This document shows, one piece after another, positions 41,095 to 50,245 of a DNA stretch of 50,651 nucleotides. This DNA is from Micromonospora sp. ATCC 39149 (GTDB lineage Bacteria; Actinomycetota; Actinomycetes; Mycobacteriales; Micromonosporaceae). Under the pieces are notes generated by a model. The model saw nothing but the letters and a program-made list of their open reading frames with translations, did not search any database and was not told where the DNA came from. The translations under genes were made by a program, and so were the position numbers. Each line of letters begins with the position of its first letter. Within the stretch, counting starts at the first letter, position 1. Location of the stretch: positions 6,150,068 to 6,200,718 of the forward strand of contig NZ_GG657738.1 of NCBI RefSeq assembly GCF_000158815.1, in the 5' to 3' direction.

Positions 41095-42156
41095 ATGACC
41101 ACGTACCGCAACCCCTTCGAGGGGCAAAGCGAGCCGCTCCCCACCGAGCTGTCCGGGATCGGCTACCGGCACGAGTTCGCCGAGCTGGACGGGATCGTCC
41201 TGAGCTACCTGCGTGGTCCCGAGGCGGGTCCGCCGCTGGTGCTGGTACCGGCGCAGATGGGCACGTGGACGACGTACGCCAAGGTCATGCCGGCGTTGGC
41301 GGAGCGCTTCTCGGTCTTCGTGGTGGAGTTGCGCGGGCACGGGAACTCGTCCTGGACGCCGGGAAACTACTGTTGGGACTCGGTCGGCGGCGACCTGCGG
41401 CTTTTTCTCGAGCGGATGGTCGGGCGGCCGGCAGTAGTCAGCGGCAACTCCTCGGGCGGGATCCTCGCGCTGTGGCTGGCGGCCAACGCGCCGGGCCTGG
41501 TCTCCGGCATCGTGCTGGAGGACGCTCCGGTCTTCTCTGTGGAGATGCCCCGCTTCGCCGAGCGTGATCGCTTCGTCTACAACGGTCTGGCGCACATCGT
41601 CGAGGTGCTGGGTGATCGCGAGAATCGGCATCTGGCGGACTACTTCCGCGGTCAGGGGCTGCCGGTGTCCGAGCGGCGGACGAAACGAATGCCGGGCTGG
41701 TTCGTCGATCTGCTCGACCGGGCGATCACCCGCTACGAACAGCGGCATCCGGGGCAACCGTCCGGAGCGGACGCGTGGTGGTTGCCGGCCTCCATGGGCG
41801 AACTCTTCCGCTCGCTGTCGATGTTCGACCCGGATTTCGCCCGTGCCTTCGTGGATCGCCGCTTCTACGGAGACTTCTCGCACGAGGCGGCGCTGCGGGC
41901 GGTGCGCTGTCCGCTGTTGCTGCTTCACGCCAACTGGCACCGCTACGCAGAGCACGGTCTGGTCGGCGCGATGGACGACGACGACGCGCGGCGGGTGTGC
42001 GCGCTGGTCCCGGGTGCGGTCTACCGCAGGATCCCCGCGAACCATGTGATCCACCGGCGGAAGCCGGAGGAGTTTGTCCGGGCGATCGAGGAGTTCATTG
42101 CCGAGATCAGGGGCGTGCCCATGTTGGGCGTTCCACCCGATCCGCATGGGCGGTAG
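41095..42156 (+). CDS. Alpha/beta hydrolase of the right-hand polyketide cluster
   Basis: This is a 353-residue alpha/beta-hydrolase. The oxyanion region is LVLVPAQMGTWTTYAKV, the nucleophile elbow is VVSGNSSGGILALWLA (GxSxG, Ser about residue 119) and the base is His in IPANHVIHRRKPEEF. The usual acid position after strand 6 reads LLHANWHRYAEH, without Asp; Asp residues at AMDDDDAR just after could serve instead. It is larger than typical family members, with an extended lid region (about 155-235). It may act as a thioesterase, cyclase or hydrolase on the polyketide, but its reaction is not evident. It is the first gene of the right-hand cluster in this window. Confidence 0.8.
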   Translation: MTTYRNPFEGQSEPLPTELSGIGYRHEFAELDGIVLSYLRGPEAGPPLVLVPAQMGTWTTYAKVMPALAERFSVFVVELRGHGNSSWTPGNYCWDSVGGDLRLFLERMVGRPAVVSGNSSGGILALWLAANAPGLVSGIVLEDAPVFSVEMPRFAERDRFVYNGLAHIVEVLGDRENRHLADYFRGQGLPVSERRTKRMPGWFVDLLDRAITRYEQRHPGQPSGADAWWLPASMGELFRSLSMFDPDFARAFVDRRFYGDFSHEAALRAVRCPLLLLHANWHRYAEHGLVGAMDDDDARRVCALVPGAVYRRIPANHVIHRRKPEEFVRAIEEFIAEIRGVPMLGVPPDPHGR

Positions 42157-42503
42157 CCGCACGGAGGGTCGGGTCGGGGGCCTGCGGTCGGGGTCGGCGT
42201 CCAATGAGGACATCCCGCGACAGATCGGAGCGGACAACTCGAATCGTCCGTACCGGGGCGGATTGCGATTATCCTTGGCCATCGACTGGCGTCGGTGTCG
42301 GGCTTGATCAGGTGTGACTCCATCAAGTACGCTCGAGTCGCTTCGAAATCGCCATTGTTTGACTATTTGTCGACAGTCGGAATGTTTCCCGCCGGTAAAG
42401 TGGCGCTGTCCGTTCAGTTAATTTATCCTGGCCCTTCAGGCTGGTGGCGCGCCGGCCGCCGGGCCGCACGTAGTTTTGTTCTACCCGCTCTGTAGGAGGA
42501 AGC
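42157..42503 (+). promoter_or_regulatory. Promoter-bearing region before the ABC exporter genes
   Basis: This 347-base gap becomes AT-richer from 42300. TTGACT at 42359-42364 followed 17 bases later by ATGTTT could be a promoter, and TTAATTTATCC near 42417 is another possible -10 region. GACT...AGTC with GTCGAC between (42361-42378) gives a small inverted repeat. AGGAGG at 42494-42499 is the ribosome site of the next gene. Confidence 0.45.
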
Positions 42504-43421
42504 TTGTCTCCCGTTGTCGACATCCGCTCCCTGACGAAGCGGTACGGTAAGGCGCGCGGTGTCGAGGACGTGACATTCCAGGTCGAGCAGGGCGAGATCT
42601 TCGGGTTTATCGGCCCCAACGGGGCCGGCAAGACCACGACGATCCGTACGCTGCTCGGTTTCCTCCGGCCGACCAGTGGCTCGGCCAGGATCTTCGACCT
42701 GGACGTGGTGAGCCAGGGGCAGGAGATCAAGAAGCGGATCGGGTACCTGCCCGCCGACGTCAACTACTACGACGACATGCGCGCCGGGGAACTGCTCGAC
42801 CTGTCCGCCCGGTTCCACGGGGTGGCCGCGTCGGCCCGGATCGCCGAACTCAGCCAGGCGCTCGGCCTCGACCTGGGCAAGCGCATCCGGTCGCTGTCCA
42901 CCGGCAACCGTAAGAAGGTCGGCATCGTGCAGGCCCTGCTGCACGAGCCCGACCTGCTGATCCTCGACGAGCCGACCAGCGGGCTGGACCCGCTCGTCCA
43001 GCACACTTTCTTCGAGTTGCTGCGCGCGGAGAAAGAGCAGGGCCGCACGATCTTCTTCTCCTCGCACGTACTCAGCGAGGTGCAGCGGTTGTGCGACCGG
43101 GTGGCCATCATCCGCGACGGTCGGATCATCGACGTGGAGCGGGTCGACGGCCTCGGGGTCGGCCAGTACAAGCGGGTCAGGGTCAAGCTACGCAACCCTG
43201 GGGCGACGCTCGACCTGCCCGGGGCGCACCGGCCAGCAGGGCCCGGCGCCGACGTCGAACTGATCTATCGGGGCGGCATCGACGACCTGGTCAAACAGTT
43301 GGCCCGGCACGAGGTCGAGGACGTCTGGATCGAAGACCCTCCGCTGGAGGAAATCTTCCTGCACTACTACCAGGGCGACGCGGAGCGGTCCGCCGCCGAC
43401 GGGGATGGGGTGGCCCGGTGA
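42504..43421 (+). CDS. ABC transporter ATP-binding protein (CcmA/NatA-like exporter)
   Basis: This 305-residue exporter-class ATPase has Walker A GPNGAGKTTT near 37-46, a Q loop RIGYLPADVNYYDD, signature SLSTGNRKKVGIVQALL (STGN variant instead of SGGQ) and Walker B LLILDEPTSGLD. The switch His is in FFSSHVLSEV. The start codon is TTG at 42504, 4 bases after a perfect AGGAGG; the residues after it align with the family start. The stop overlaps the permease start by 4 bases (GTGA). With the permease it likely exports the product of the adjoining PKS-type genes or confers immunity. Confidence 0.92.
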   Translation: MSPVVDIRSLTKRYGKARGVEDVTFQVEQGEIFGFIGPNGAGKTTTIRTLLGFLRPTSGSARIFDLDVVSQGQEIKKRIGYLPADVNYYDDMRAGELLDLSARFHGVAASARIAELSQALGLDLGKRIRSLSTGNRKKVGIVQALLHEPDLLILDEPTSGLDPLVQHTFFELLRAEKEQGRTIFFSSHVLSEVQRLCDRVAIIRDGRIIDVERVDGLGVGQYKRVRVKLRNPGATLDLPGAHRPAGPGADVELIYRGGIDDLVKQLARHEVEDVWIEDPPLEEIFLHYYQGDAERSAADGDGVAR

Positions 43422-44224
43422 GCGGCGTACTGTTCCGCAACGAGTTGCGCCGGCACCGGCGAGGCTTTCTGATCTGGGCGGCCGTGCTGCCGCTGCTGAG
43501 CTTGTTCCGGATGGCGGAGTATCCGACCTTCTACCGGGAGAACCGGAACGCGCAGGCGGCCCTGGAGCAGTTCTCGCCGACCGAGATCGAGCTGTTCGGC
43601 CTGGACAGCCTCCGGCTCACCGAGATCGTCGACTACTACGGCGGCCGGATCTACTCGCTGCTGCTCCTGCTGGGCAGCGTCTACGTGATCATGCTCGCCG
43701 CGACCATCCTGGCCAAGGAGGAGGACGACAAGACTGTCGAGTTCCTCCTAGTCAAGCCCGTGACGAGAAGTTCGGTCGTGACGGCGAAGCTCGCCGCCGT
43801 GGTGGTCTACACGGTGGCCCTCAACCTCGTGCTCTTCCTCGCCGTGTGGGGGATGTTCGCGGCGTTCGAGCAGGAGGGGTACGACCTCGGGACGCTGGCC
43901 GTGCTCAGTGTCGGGTCGTTGCTGGTGCACCTGGCGTTCGTCGTGGTCGGATTCCTGCTCTCGGTCTACGTGGTGCGGGCCAGGACCGTTTACCCGATCT
44001 CCATCAGCCTGGTGCTGCTCGCCTACTTCCTGCTTATCGTCGCGAATTCGAGTGAGAACGCCGGCTGGGTGCGGTACCTGTCCTTCTTCGCGTACGTCGA
44101 CGCGGCAGACATTGTTCGAAACGGGGCGATCAGCGCCGTCTACCTGGTGCTTTTCGCGTCCGTGATCACGGCGGGAACGGTGCTTTCGTATCTGACCTAC
44201 AACCGCAAGGATCTATCAGCCTGA
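43418..44224 (+). CDS. ABC-2-type permease
   Basis: This 268-residue membrane subunit partners the preceding ATPase. It has about six hydrophobic segments, including GFLIWAAVLPLLSLF, SLLLLLGSVYVIMLAATIL, VVYTVALNLVLFLAVWGMF and ISISLVLLAYFLLIVA. EEDDKTVEFLLVKPVTRSSV between helices 2 and 3 is the typical ABC-2 cytoplasmic motif. The start is GTG overlapping the ATPase stop. Downstream, 27 bases separate it from the phosphopantetheinyl transferase gene, suggesting one operon. Confidence 0.92.
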   Translation: MSGVLFRNELRRHRRGFLIWAAVLPLLSLFRMAEYPTFYRENRNAQAALEQFSPTEIELFGLDSLRLTEIVDYYGGRIYSLLLLLGSVYVIMLAATILAKEEDDKTVEFLLVKPVTRSSVVTAKLAAVVVYTVALNLVLFLAVWGMFAAFEQEGYDLGTLAVLSVGSLLVHLAFVVVGFLLSVYVVRARTVYPISISLVLLAYFLLIVANSSENAGWVRYLSFFAYVDAADIVRNGAISAVYLVLFASVITAGTVLSYLTYNRKDLSA

Positions 44225-44251
44225 CGCTTCCTCGCCGGGGGGCAGTACGGG

Positions 44252-45025
44252 TTGTTTTCGCTGGGGGGCGAGGTGGGGGATTTCTTGCGTCAGCTGATGC
44301 TGCGCAGAAAAGAGGGTGATCACCGGGGCGTGCTCTGTGTGACGGACGCGTTCGACGGTCCACGGGGGGACGGACCGTCGGGTTACCTGCACCCGGAGGA
44401 GGCCGGTTACCTGGCGGGCCTGCGCTATCCCAAGCGCCGTGGCGACTATCTGATCGGTCGGTACGTGGGAAAGCGAGCGGTCGCGGCGCTGGTCGGCGAG
44501 CCGGACCCGGCGGGATTCCGGATCGACCGGGGAGTTTTCGGCCACCCGGTCGTGCGCGGTACCGCTCGGGCCGGTGTGCAGGTGAGCATTACACACAATG
44601 GACCCGCCGCCGCAGCCGTCGCGTTCGACGAGGCGCATCCGATGGGCGTCGACCTGGAGCAGATCGACGAAAGTCGCCTCCCCACCCTGCTGCGGCAGCT
44701 CAGCGGAGACGAGCGGGCGTTGGTCGACCAGCTCGGACTGCCGCTGCTGGAAGCGGCGGTGCGGCTGTGGAGCGCCCGGGAGTCGCTGACCAAGGCGATG
44801 CGGACCGGACTGACCGTACCGATGCCGCTGCTGGAGGTCTCGGCGGCGGTCGCCACCGTCGGCTGTGTCCGGTTCGAGTTCCGCAACTTCTTCCAGTTCG
44901 CCGCGATGACCGTCCGGATCGGCGCGTACTGCCTGGCGTTGGCGCTGCCCCGGTACACCCGGCTGGACCCGCTGACCCTGCCAGCCGGCACCCTGGGCAG
45001 CCCGGCGGAGGTGCGCCTTGGCTGA
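44252..45025 (+). CDS. 4'-phosphopantetheinyl transferase (Sfp-like)
   Basis: The 257-residue enzyme attaches the phosphopantetheine arm of CoA to carrier proteins. Motifs seen in order are: VQVSITHNGPAAAAVAF, MGVDLEQID near 131-139 (metal-binding Asp/Glu) and LWSARESLTKAMRTG near 172 (the WxxKE-type motif, with Arg in place of the first Lys). It would activate the tandem ACP encoded 5 kb downstream. Start is uncertain: TTG at 44252 follows GGGGGG by about 10 bases, GTG at 44273 follows GGGGGGCGAG, and an ATG lies at 44297. The stop overlaps the TTG start of the next gene by 8 bases. Confidence 0.9.
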   Translation: MFSLGGEVGDFLRQLMLRRKEGDHRGVLCVTDAFDGPRGDGPSGYLHPEEAGYLAGLRYPKRRGDYLIGRYVGKRAVAALVGEPDPAGFRIDRGVFGHPVVRGTARAGVQVSITHNGPAAAAVAFDEAHPMGVDLEQIDESRLPTLLRQLSGDERALVDQLGLPLLEAAVRLWSARESLTKAMRTGLTVPMPLLEVSAAVATVGCVRFEFRNFFQFAAMTVRIGAYCLALALPRYTRLDPLTLPAGTLGSPAEVRLG

Positions 45026-48000
45026 CGGCCTGGTCTTCCTGTTTCCGGGGCAGGGCTCGCAGTACCCGCGCATGGGCGAGGAGCTGTGGCGGGCGTACCC
45101 GGACTTCCGCGACGACCTCGTCGCGCTCGACGATCGGCTCGCGGCCCGCCGGGGGCACGGGGTCCTCACCCGGCTCTACGACCGGTCGACGCCGCCCGGC
45201 CGGCCCTTCGACGACCTGCGCGACACCCACCCGGCGATCTTCATGGTGCAGTACGCGACGGCGCGGTTGCTGATCCGTCGGGGCGTCCGCCCCGACCACG
45301 TGCTCGGCGCCAGCCTGGGCGAGGTTGCCGCCGCCACGATCGCCGGGGCGCTCGACGCGGAGACCGCCCTGGACCTGGTCTGCGGACACGCCGAACGGGT
45401 CATCCATAGCTGCCCGCCGGGCGGAATGATGGCGGTGCTGGCGCCGCCGCAGCTGACCGCCACGGAGCCCCTGCTGCGGGACCGGTGCGAGCTGGTCTCG
45501 GTCAACGGCCCGGAGTACTTCGTCGTCGCCGGTGCCCCGGACACCCTGGACGAACTCGCCCGCCTGCTCGACGCGCGGCGGATCGCCCACCAGCGGCTGC
45601 CGGTCGGCTACGCCTTCCACTCCGCGTACGTCGAGGCGGCCCGACCCGAGTTTGACGGGCTGTCGGAGGTGGGCACGGGGCGGCCGCTGCGCCTGCCGAT
45701 GGTCTCCTGCGCCACCGGCGGGCCGCTGACGGCGCTGCCTCCGGGGCACTGGTGGCGGGTGCTGCGCGAGCCCATCCGCGCGGTCGACGCGCTGCGTGCG
45801 GTGGCCTCGGTCGGCAGCCACCGCTACGTCGAGATCGGCCCCGGTACCCCGCTGACCGCGACGCTGCGCCAGAACAGTGTCGCGTCGCGGTCCAGTCACA
45901 CCGTGCTCACGCCGTTCCACGCCGAGCCCCGCACCCTGGCCGAACTGTGCCACCTGGTGGGGTCGCCGGCACCGGCGGCACGGCGGAGCGGTCCGGCCGG
46001 CCAGACCAGAGAGGACCAACCCATGCTCGCGTACGTCTTTCCCGGTCAGGGCGCACAGCGCAAGGGCATGGGCGCGGACCTGTTCGACGAGTTCCCCGAG
46101 CTGGTGGCCCAGGCCGACGAGGTGCTCGGCTGGTCGGTACGGGAGACCTGTCTGGAGGACCCGCACGGGCGGCTGGACCGGACCGAGTACACCCAGCCGG
46201 CGCTGTACGTGGTCAACGCGCTGAGCTACCTGCGGCAGCTCGCCCGTACCGGCCGCGAGCCGGATTTCCTGGCCGGTCACAGCCTGGGTGAGTACGATGC
46301 GCTGTTCGCCGCCCGGGTGTTCGACTTCGCCACCGGACTGACCCTGGTACGCCGCCGGGGCGAGCTGATGTGTGCCGCGACCGGTGGCGGGATGGCGGTG
46401 GTGATCGGACTGCCCGCCGACGATGTCAGCGCCCTCCTCGCCCGCGACGGCCGGGACACGGTCGTCCTGGCCAACTTGAACACACCGTCCCAAGTGGTGC
46501 TCTCCGGTCCGCGCGCCGACGTGCTCGCCTGTCGGGACCTGCTCACCACGGCCGGTGCCCGGTTCGTGCCGTTGAACGTCAGCGGTGCGTTCCACTCCCG
46601 CTACATGCGGGACGCGCAGCGAGAATTCGGCGCGTTCCTGGCCGGGTTCACCCTGCCTGCGCCGAGCATCCCGGTGATCTCCAACGTCACCGCGCGACCG
46701 TATGGCGCCGACGTCGCGGATCTGCTGGTGCGCCAGATCGCCAGCTCGGTCAACTGGACTGACACGGTCCGCTATCTGCTGGCCCGGGGCGTCACCGTCG
46801 AGCAGGTCGGTCCCGGCGCGGTCCTCACCGGCCTGACCCGGGCGATCCAACGGGAGGCGGCACCGCTGGTCCTCGACGACCTGGCCGACCCGGTCCCATC
46901 GGCCCGTGCCTCGGCCGCTCCCTCCGGACGAACCTCCGCACGGCCCGTCGTCACGCCACCGGTGGTCGTACCAGCGGCCGTCACACCGCCCGTCGTCACG
47001 CCAGCGGCCGTCATCCCTCCGGTGGTGGCTCCCGTCGCGGCGGCTCCCGCGCCGGCCCGCACCCGGGCGATCGGGGAGGCGTCGGCGCCGACCGGCGGTA
47101 CCGTGCTCGGCAACGACGAGTTCCGCGCCGCGTACGGGCTGCGGCACGCCTACGCCAGCGGATCCATGTACAGGGGCATCGCCTCGAAGGAACTGGTTGA
47201 GCGGTTGGCCCGCGCCGGGATGCTGGCCTTCGTCGGCACCGGCGGGATGCGCCGCCCCGACGTGGTCGACGCCATCGAGTACCTGCGCCGCCGGCTGCCG
47301 GCCGGCACCGCCTACGGCTTCAACCTGCTGCACAGCCACGGCGACCCGGAGCGGGAGGAGGAACAGATCGACCTGTTCCTCGCCCACGGTGTCGAACTGG
47401 TGGAGGCCTCCGCGTTCATCGACGTTTCCCCGGCGCTGGTGCGGTACCGCCTGGCCGGGCTGCGTCGTGGTCCGGACGGTCGGGTCCGGGCCGGCAACCG
47501 GATCATGGCCAAGGTCTCCCGTCCCGAGGTGGCCACCGCCTTCCTCAGCCCGGCACCACGGCGGGTGGTGGAGGCCCTGCTCGCCGCCGGTGGGGTCACC
47601 CCGGAACAGGCCGCGCTCGCCGCCGAGCTGCCGATGGCCGACGACCTGACCGTGGAGGCCGACTCCGGCGGACACACCGACGGCGGGGTGGCGTACGCGC
47701 TCATGCCGGCGATGCTGCGGCTCCGTGACGACCTGAGGCGCCAGCACGGGTACCACGACCGGGTGCGGATCGGCGCGGCCGGCGGCATCGGCACGCCGGA
47801 GGCCGCCGCGGCGGCCCTGGTGCTGGGCGCTGACTACCTGGTCACCGGGTCGATCAACCAGTGCACCGTCGAGTCTGGGGCCAGCGACCCGGTCAAGGCC
47901 CTGTTGCAGGACATCAACGTCCAAGACACCGACTACGCCCCGGCCGGTGACATGTTCGAGTTGGGCAGCCGGGTGCAGGTGCTGCGCCGGGGGGTGTTCT

Positions 48001-48475
48001 TCCCGGCCCGGGCCAACAAGCTGTACAGCCTGTACCGGCAGTACGACTCGCTGGAGGACATCGACGCCCGGACCCGCCAGCAGTTGGAGCAGCGCTACTT
48101 CAAGCGCACCTTCGACGAGGTGTGGGAGTTGGTCCGCCAGCACAAAGTCCGCCGAGGAGGGGGACCCGTGCGGCGGCCAACCCCAAGCAGCGGATGCTGC
48201 TGGTGTTCAAGTGGTACTTCGCCTACTCCAACCAGCTCGCCCTCGACGGCGACGAGGAGAACACCGTCGACTTCCAGGTGCACTGCGGTCCCGCGCTGGG
48301 TGCGTTCAACCAGTGGGTCAAGGGCACGCCGTTGCAGGACTGGCGGGCCCGGCACGTGGACGACATCGGCCACCGCCTGATGGCCGGCACCGCCGAACTG
48401 CTCGACCGGCGGATGCGTGACCTGGTCCGGCCGGCGGCACGGCCGCCGCAGGAGCTGGCCCCCGCCCTGACCTAG
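45018..48475 (+). CDS. Trans-acting AT-AT-ER protein (malonyl transferase plus PfaD-like enoyl reductase), apparent frameshift near 48160
   Basis: This is a free-standing three-domain protein for trans-AT or PUFA-like synthases. AT1 (about 5-310) has PGQGSQ, GASLGE with Ser99 and AFHS with His201, but His124 where malonyl transferases have Arg. AT2 (about 336-625) has PGQGAQ, GHSLGE (Ser ~421), VRRRGELM (Arg ~446) and GAFHSRYM. A Pro/Val/Ala linker (about 630-685) leads to a PfaD-type FMN enoyl reductase (GIASKELVERLARAGMLAFV, EADSGGHTDGG, GAAGGIGTPEA, GADYLVTGSINQ). The first frame loses similarity after QHKVRRGGG. The PfaD C-terminus (RMLLVFKWYFAYSNQL, CGPALGAFNQWVKGT) continues in another frame to 48475. 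One missing base in the G run at 48159-48163 would restore a protein of about 1150 residues. Confidence 0.9.
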
Positions 48476-48491
48476 ACCACCGGCGCCCCAC

Positions 48492-48515
48492 GCCCCGGTG
48501 CCTCCGCGCCGGGGC
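48492..48515 (+). terminator. Hairpin after the AT-AT-ER gene
   Basis: GCCCCGG (48492-48498) and CCGGGGC (48509-48515) form a 7-bp GC stem with a 10-base loop, 16 bases after the end of the enoyl reductase frame. It may attenuate transcription before the hydrolase gene. Confidence 0.5.
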
Positions 48516-48564
48516 CCCGCGTCCCGTCGAGCCACCACTCCCTGACTACAGGAAGGCGTCACCG

Positions 48565-49380
48565 GTGAAACCAACGCTGGAGGTCCTGCGCGACGGTCCT
48601 ACCTCGGCGGCCGTCGGGCCGCCGCTGCTGCTCGTGCACGGCGGCTACTTCGCTGCCTGGTGTTGGGAGAACTTTCAGCCCTACCTGGCCGACCGGGGCT
48701 ATGCCTCGTACGCGCCGAGCCTGCGAGGGCACGGTGGCAGCCCCGGCATCGAGCGGATCGACTCGTTCCGGACGGCCGAGTACGTGGCCGACGTGGTCAG
48801 CGTGCTGGAGACCATCGACGAGCCGCCGGTGCTGGTCGGCCACTCGATGGGCGGCGGCCTCGTACAGCGGGTCGTGGCCGAGCACGGCGACCGGGTTCGC
48901 GGGGCGGTGCTGCTCTCCTCGTTGCCTCCGGACGGCTTCAGCAAGGGCGCCGCCTTCGGCTGGCTGCGCAGCGGCATGCGCCCGCTGATGCAGCTGTCGA
49001 AGCTGCACCGCGGCAAGCTGCCGCCGGACGCGCCGGACTCGCCCGAGACGTTCCCCTACTCGTGCTTCTTCCACGGTGACCTGCCCGCCGAGCGGCTCGC
49101 CTCGTACGGACGGCGGATGCAGCGCGAGTCGCAGCGCGCGGGCAAGGAGCTGACCCGGCGCGTGGTCCGCGACCCGGGTGCGATCCGGGTGCCGATCGCG
49201 GTGATCGCCGGCGCCGAGGACTGGTTCTTCCCGCCGGTTGTCGCCGAGCGGACCGCCCGGGCGTACGGGGTGGAGCCCATCCTGGTGCCCGGTACCGGGC
49301 ACGCGGCCATGTTGGACACCGGCTGGGAGGAAGTGGCCGAGCACATCCTGGCCTTCCTGCCCCGTTGTGTGACCCGCTGA
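48565..49380 (+). CDS. Alpha/beta hydrolase (possible external thioesterase)
   Basis: This is a 271-residue alpha/beta-hydrolase with a complete triad: the oxyanion motif LLVHGGYFAAWCWENF, nucleophile in VLVGHSMGGGLVQ, acid in VIAGAEDWFFPP and base in PGTGHAAMLDTGWEE. The start is GTG at 48565 after AGGAAG. It is encoded between the AT-AT-ER and methyltransferase genes and may release, hydrolyse or edit the acyl chain, but the HGGxFAAWCW motif is also found in esterases and haloperoxidase-like proteins. No signal peptide. Confidence 0.85.
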   Translation: MKPTLEVLRDGPTSAAVGPPLLLVHGGYFAAWCWENFQPYLADRGYASYAPSLRGHGGSPGIERIDSFRTAEYVADVVSVLETIDEPPVLVGHSMGGGLVQRVVAEHGDRVRGAVLLSSLPPDGFSKGAAFGWLRSGMRPLMQLSKLHRGKLPPDAPDSPETFPYSCFFHGDLPAERLASYGRRMQRESQRAGKELTRRVVRDPGAIRVPIAVIAGAEDWFFPPVVAERTARAYGVEPILVPGTGHAAMLDTGWEEVAEHILAFLPRCVTR

Positions 49381-49405
49381 CCCGCCGTACGAGAGAGGAC
49401 AGTCA

Positions 49406-50233
49406 GTGGGGACAACGGGCTCGTACGACGTGAGCAGGATCGGCGCGAGCGTCGACGCGGAGATCGATCGGCTGGGCGGCCAGGTCGAACTGTTCTGGGC
49501 CAAGGAGAGCCAGCGGTACGCCGGCTACGGTCTGACCGCCGGCCTGACGGTGGTGGAGCTGGGCTGCGGGCCCGGTTACCTGCTGGAGAAACTGGCCACC
49601 GCCTTTCCCGGTCTGAACCTGCACGGCCTGGAACTCGACCCGCTGCTGGTCGAGCGGGCCAGTCGGTACCTGTCCGAGCAGGGGCTGGACGTGTCGGTCC
49701 GGCAGGGCTCGATCCTGGACACCGGCTATGCGGAGGCCACCTTCGACTTCGCCGTCATCCGACTGGTGCTGGAACACCTGCCCGAGCCGATGACGGCGAT
49801 CCGGGAGGTCTACCGGATCCTGCGCCCCGGTGGCCGGGCGGTCTTTGTGGACAACGACTTCGAGATGCACCTGATGAGCTTCCCGCCCATCCCGGAGCTG
49901 CGTGAGGTGTACGACGCGTACTGCCGCTCGCGGGAGGACGAGGGCGGCAACCCGCGGATCGGCCGGGAACTGCCGGTGCTGCTGGCCGCCGGCGGGTTCG
50001 TGGACGTCGACTACGACGTGATCAGCGCGCACAGCGCCCTGCTCGGCGACGATCTGTTCGCCCGTTCCGAGGGAGTGGGCATCCCGTCCCGGCTGGTTCA
50101 GGACGGCTACCTGAGCAGCCGCACCCTCGGGCTGGTTTCCAGCCGCTGGCGTGACCTGCTGCGCAGCGACGGACACGCGCTGATCCGTCAACTACACCTG
50201 GGCACCGGCCGCCGGCCGGCGGCCGACCGGTAA
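49406..50233 (+). CDS. Class I SAM-dependent methyltransferase
   Basis: This 275-residue methyltransferase has motif I VVELGCGPGYLLEKLA (about 49-64), an acidic residue in LHGLELDP for the ribose, motif II FDFAVIRLVLEHLPEP and motif III YRILRPGGRAVFVDND. The start is GTG at 49406, preceded by GAGAGGAC. It is free-standing and is encoded between a hydrolase gene and the tandem ACP gene, so a C- or O-methyl transfer onto a carrier-bound or released product is plausible. The acceptor is not predictable from sequence. Confidence 0.9.
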   Translation: MGTTGSYDVSRIGASVDAEIDRLGGQVELFWAKESQRYAGYGLTAGLTVVELGCGPGYLLEKLATAFPGLNLHGLELDPLLVERASRYLSEQGLDVSVRQGSILDTGYAEATFDFAVIRLVLEHLPEPMTAIREVYRILRPGGRAVFVDNDFEMHLMSFPPIPELREVYDAYCRSREDEGGNPRIGRELPVLLAAGGFVDVDYDVISAHSALLGDDLFARSEGVGIPSRLVQDGYLSSRTLGLVSSRWRDLLRSDGHALIRQLHLGTGRRPAADR

Positions 50234-50245
50234 GGGGACGGAGCG

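Noticed and set aside
44700..48143. 1147-codon minus-strand ORF opposite the AT-AT-ER gene
   Set aside because: Low-complexity His/Gln/Gly/Arg composition and no motif; the plus strand clearly encodes AT and enoyl reductase domains.
48194..48475. Separate small gene for the PfaD C-terminal piece starting at ATG 48194
   Set aside because: The nearest ribosome-like site is about 30 bases away and the similarity begins before this ATG, so a frameshift inside one gene explains it better.
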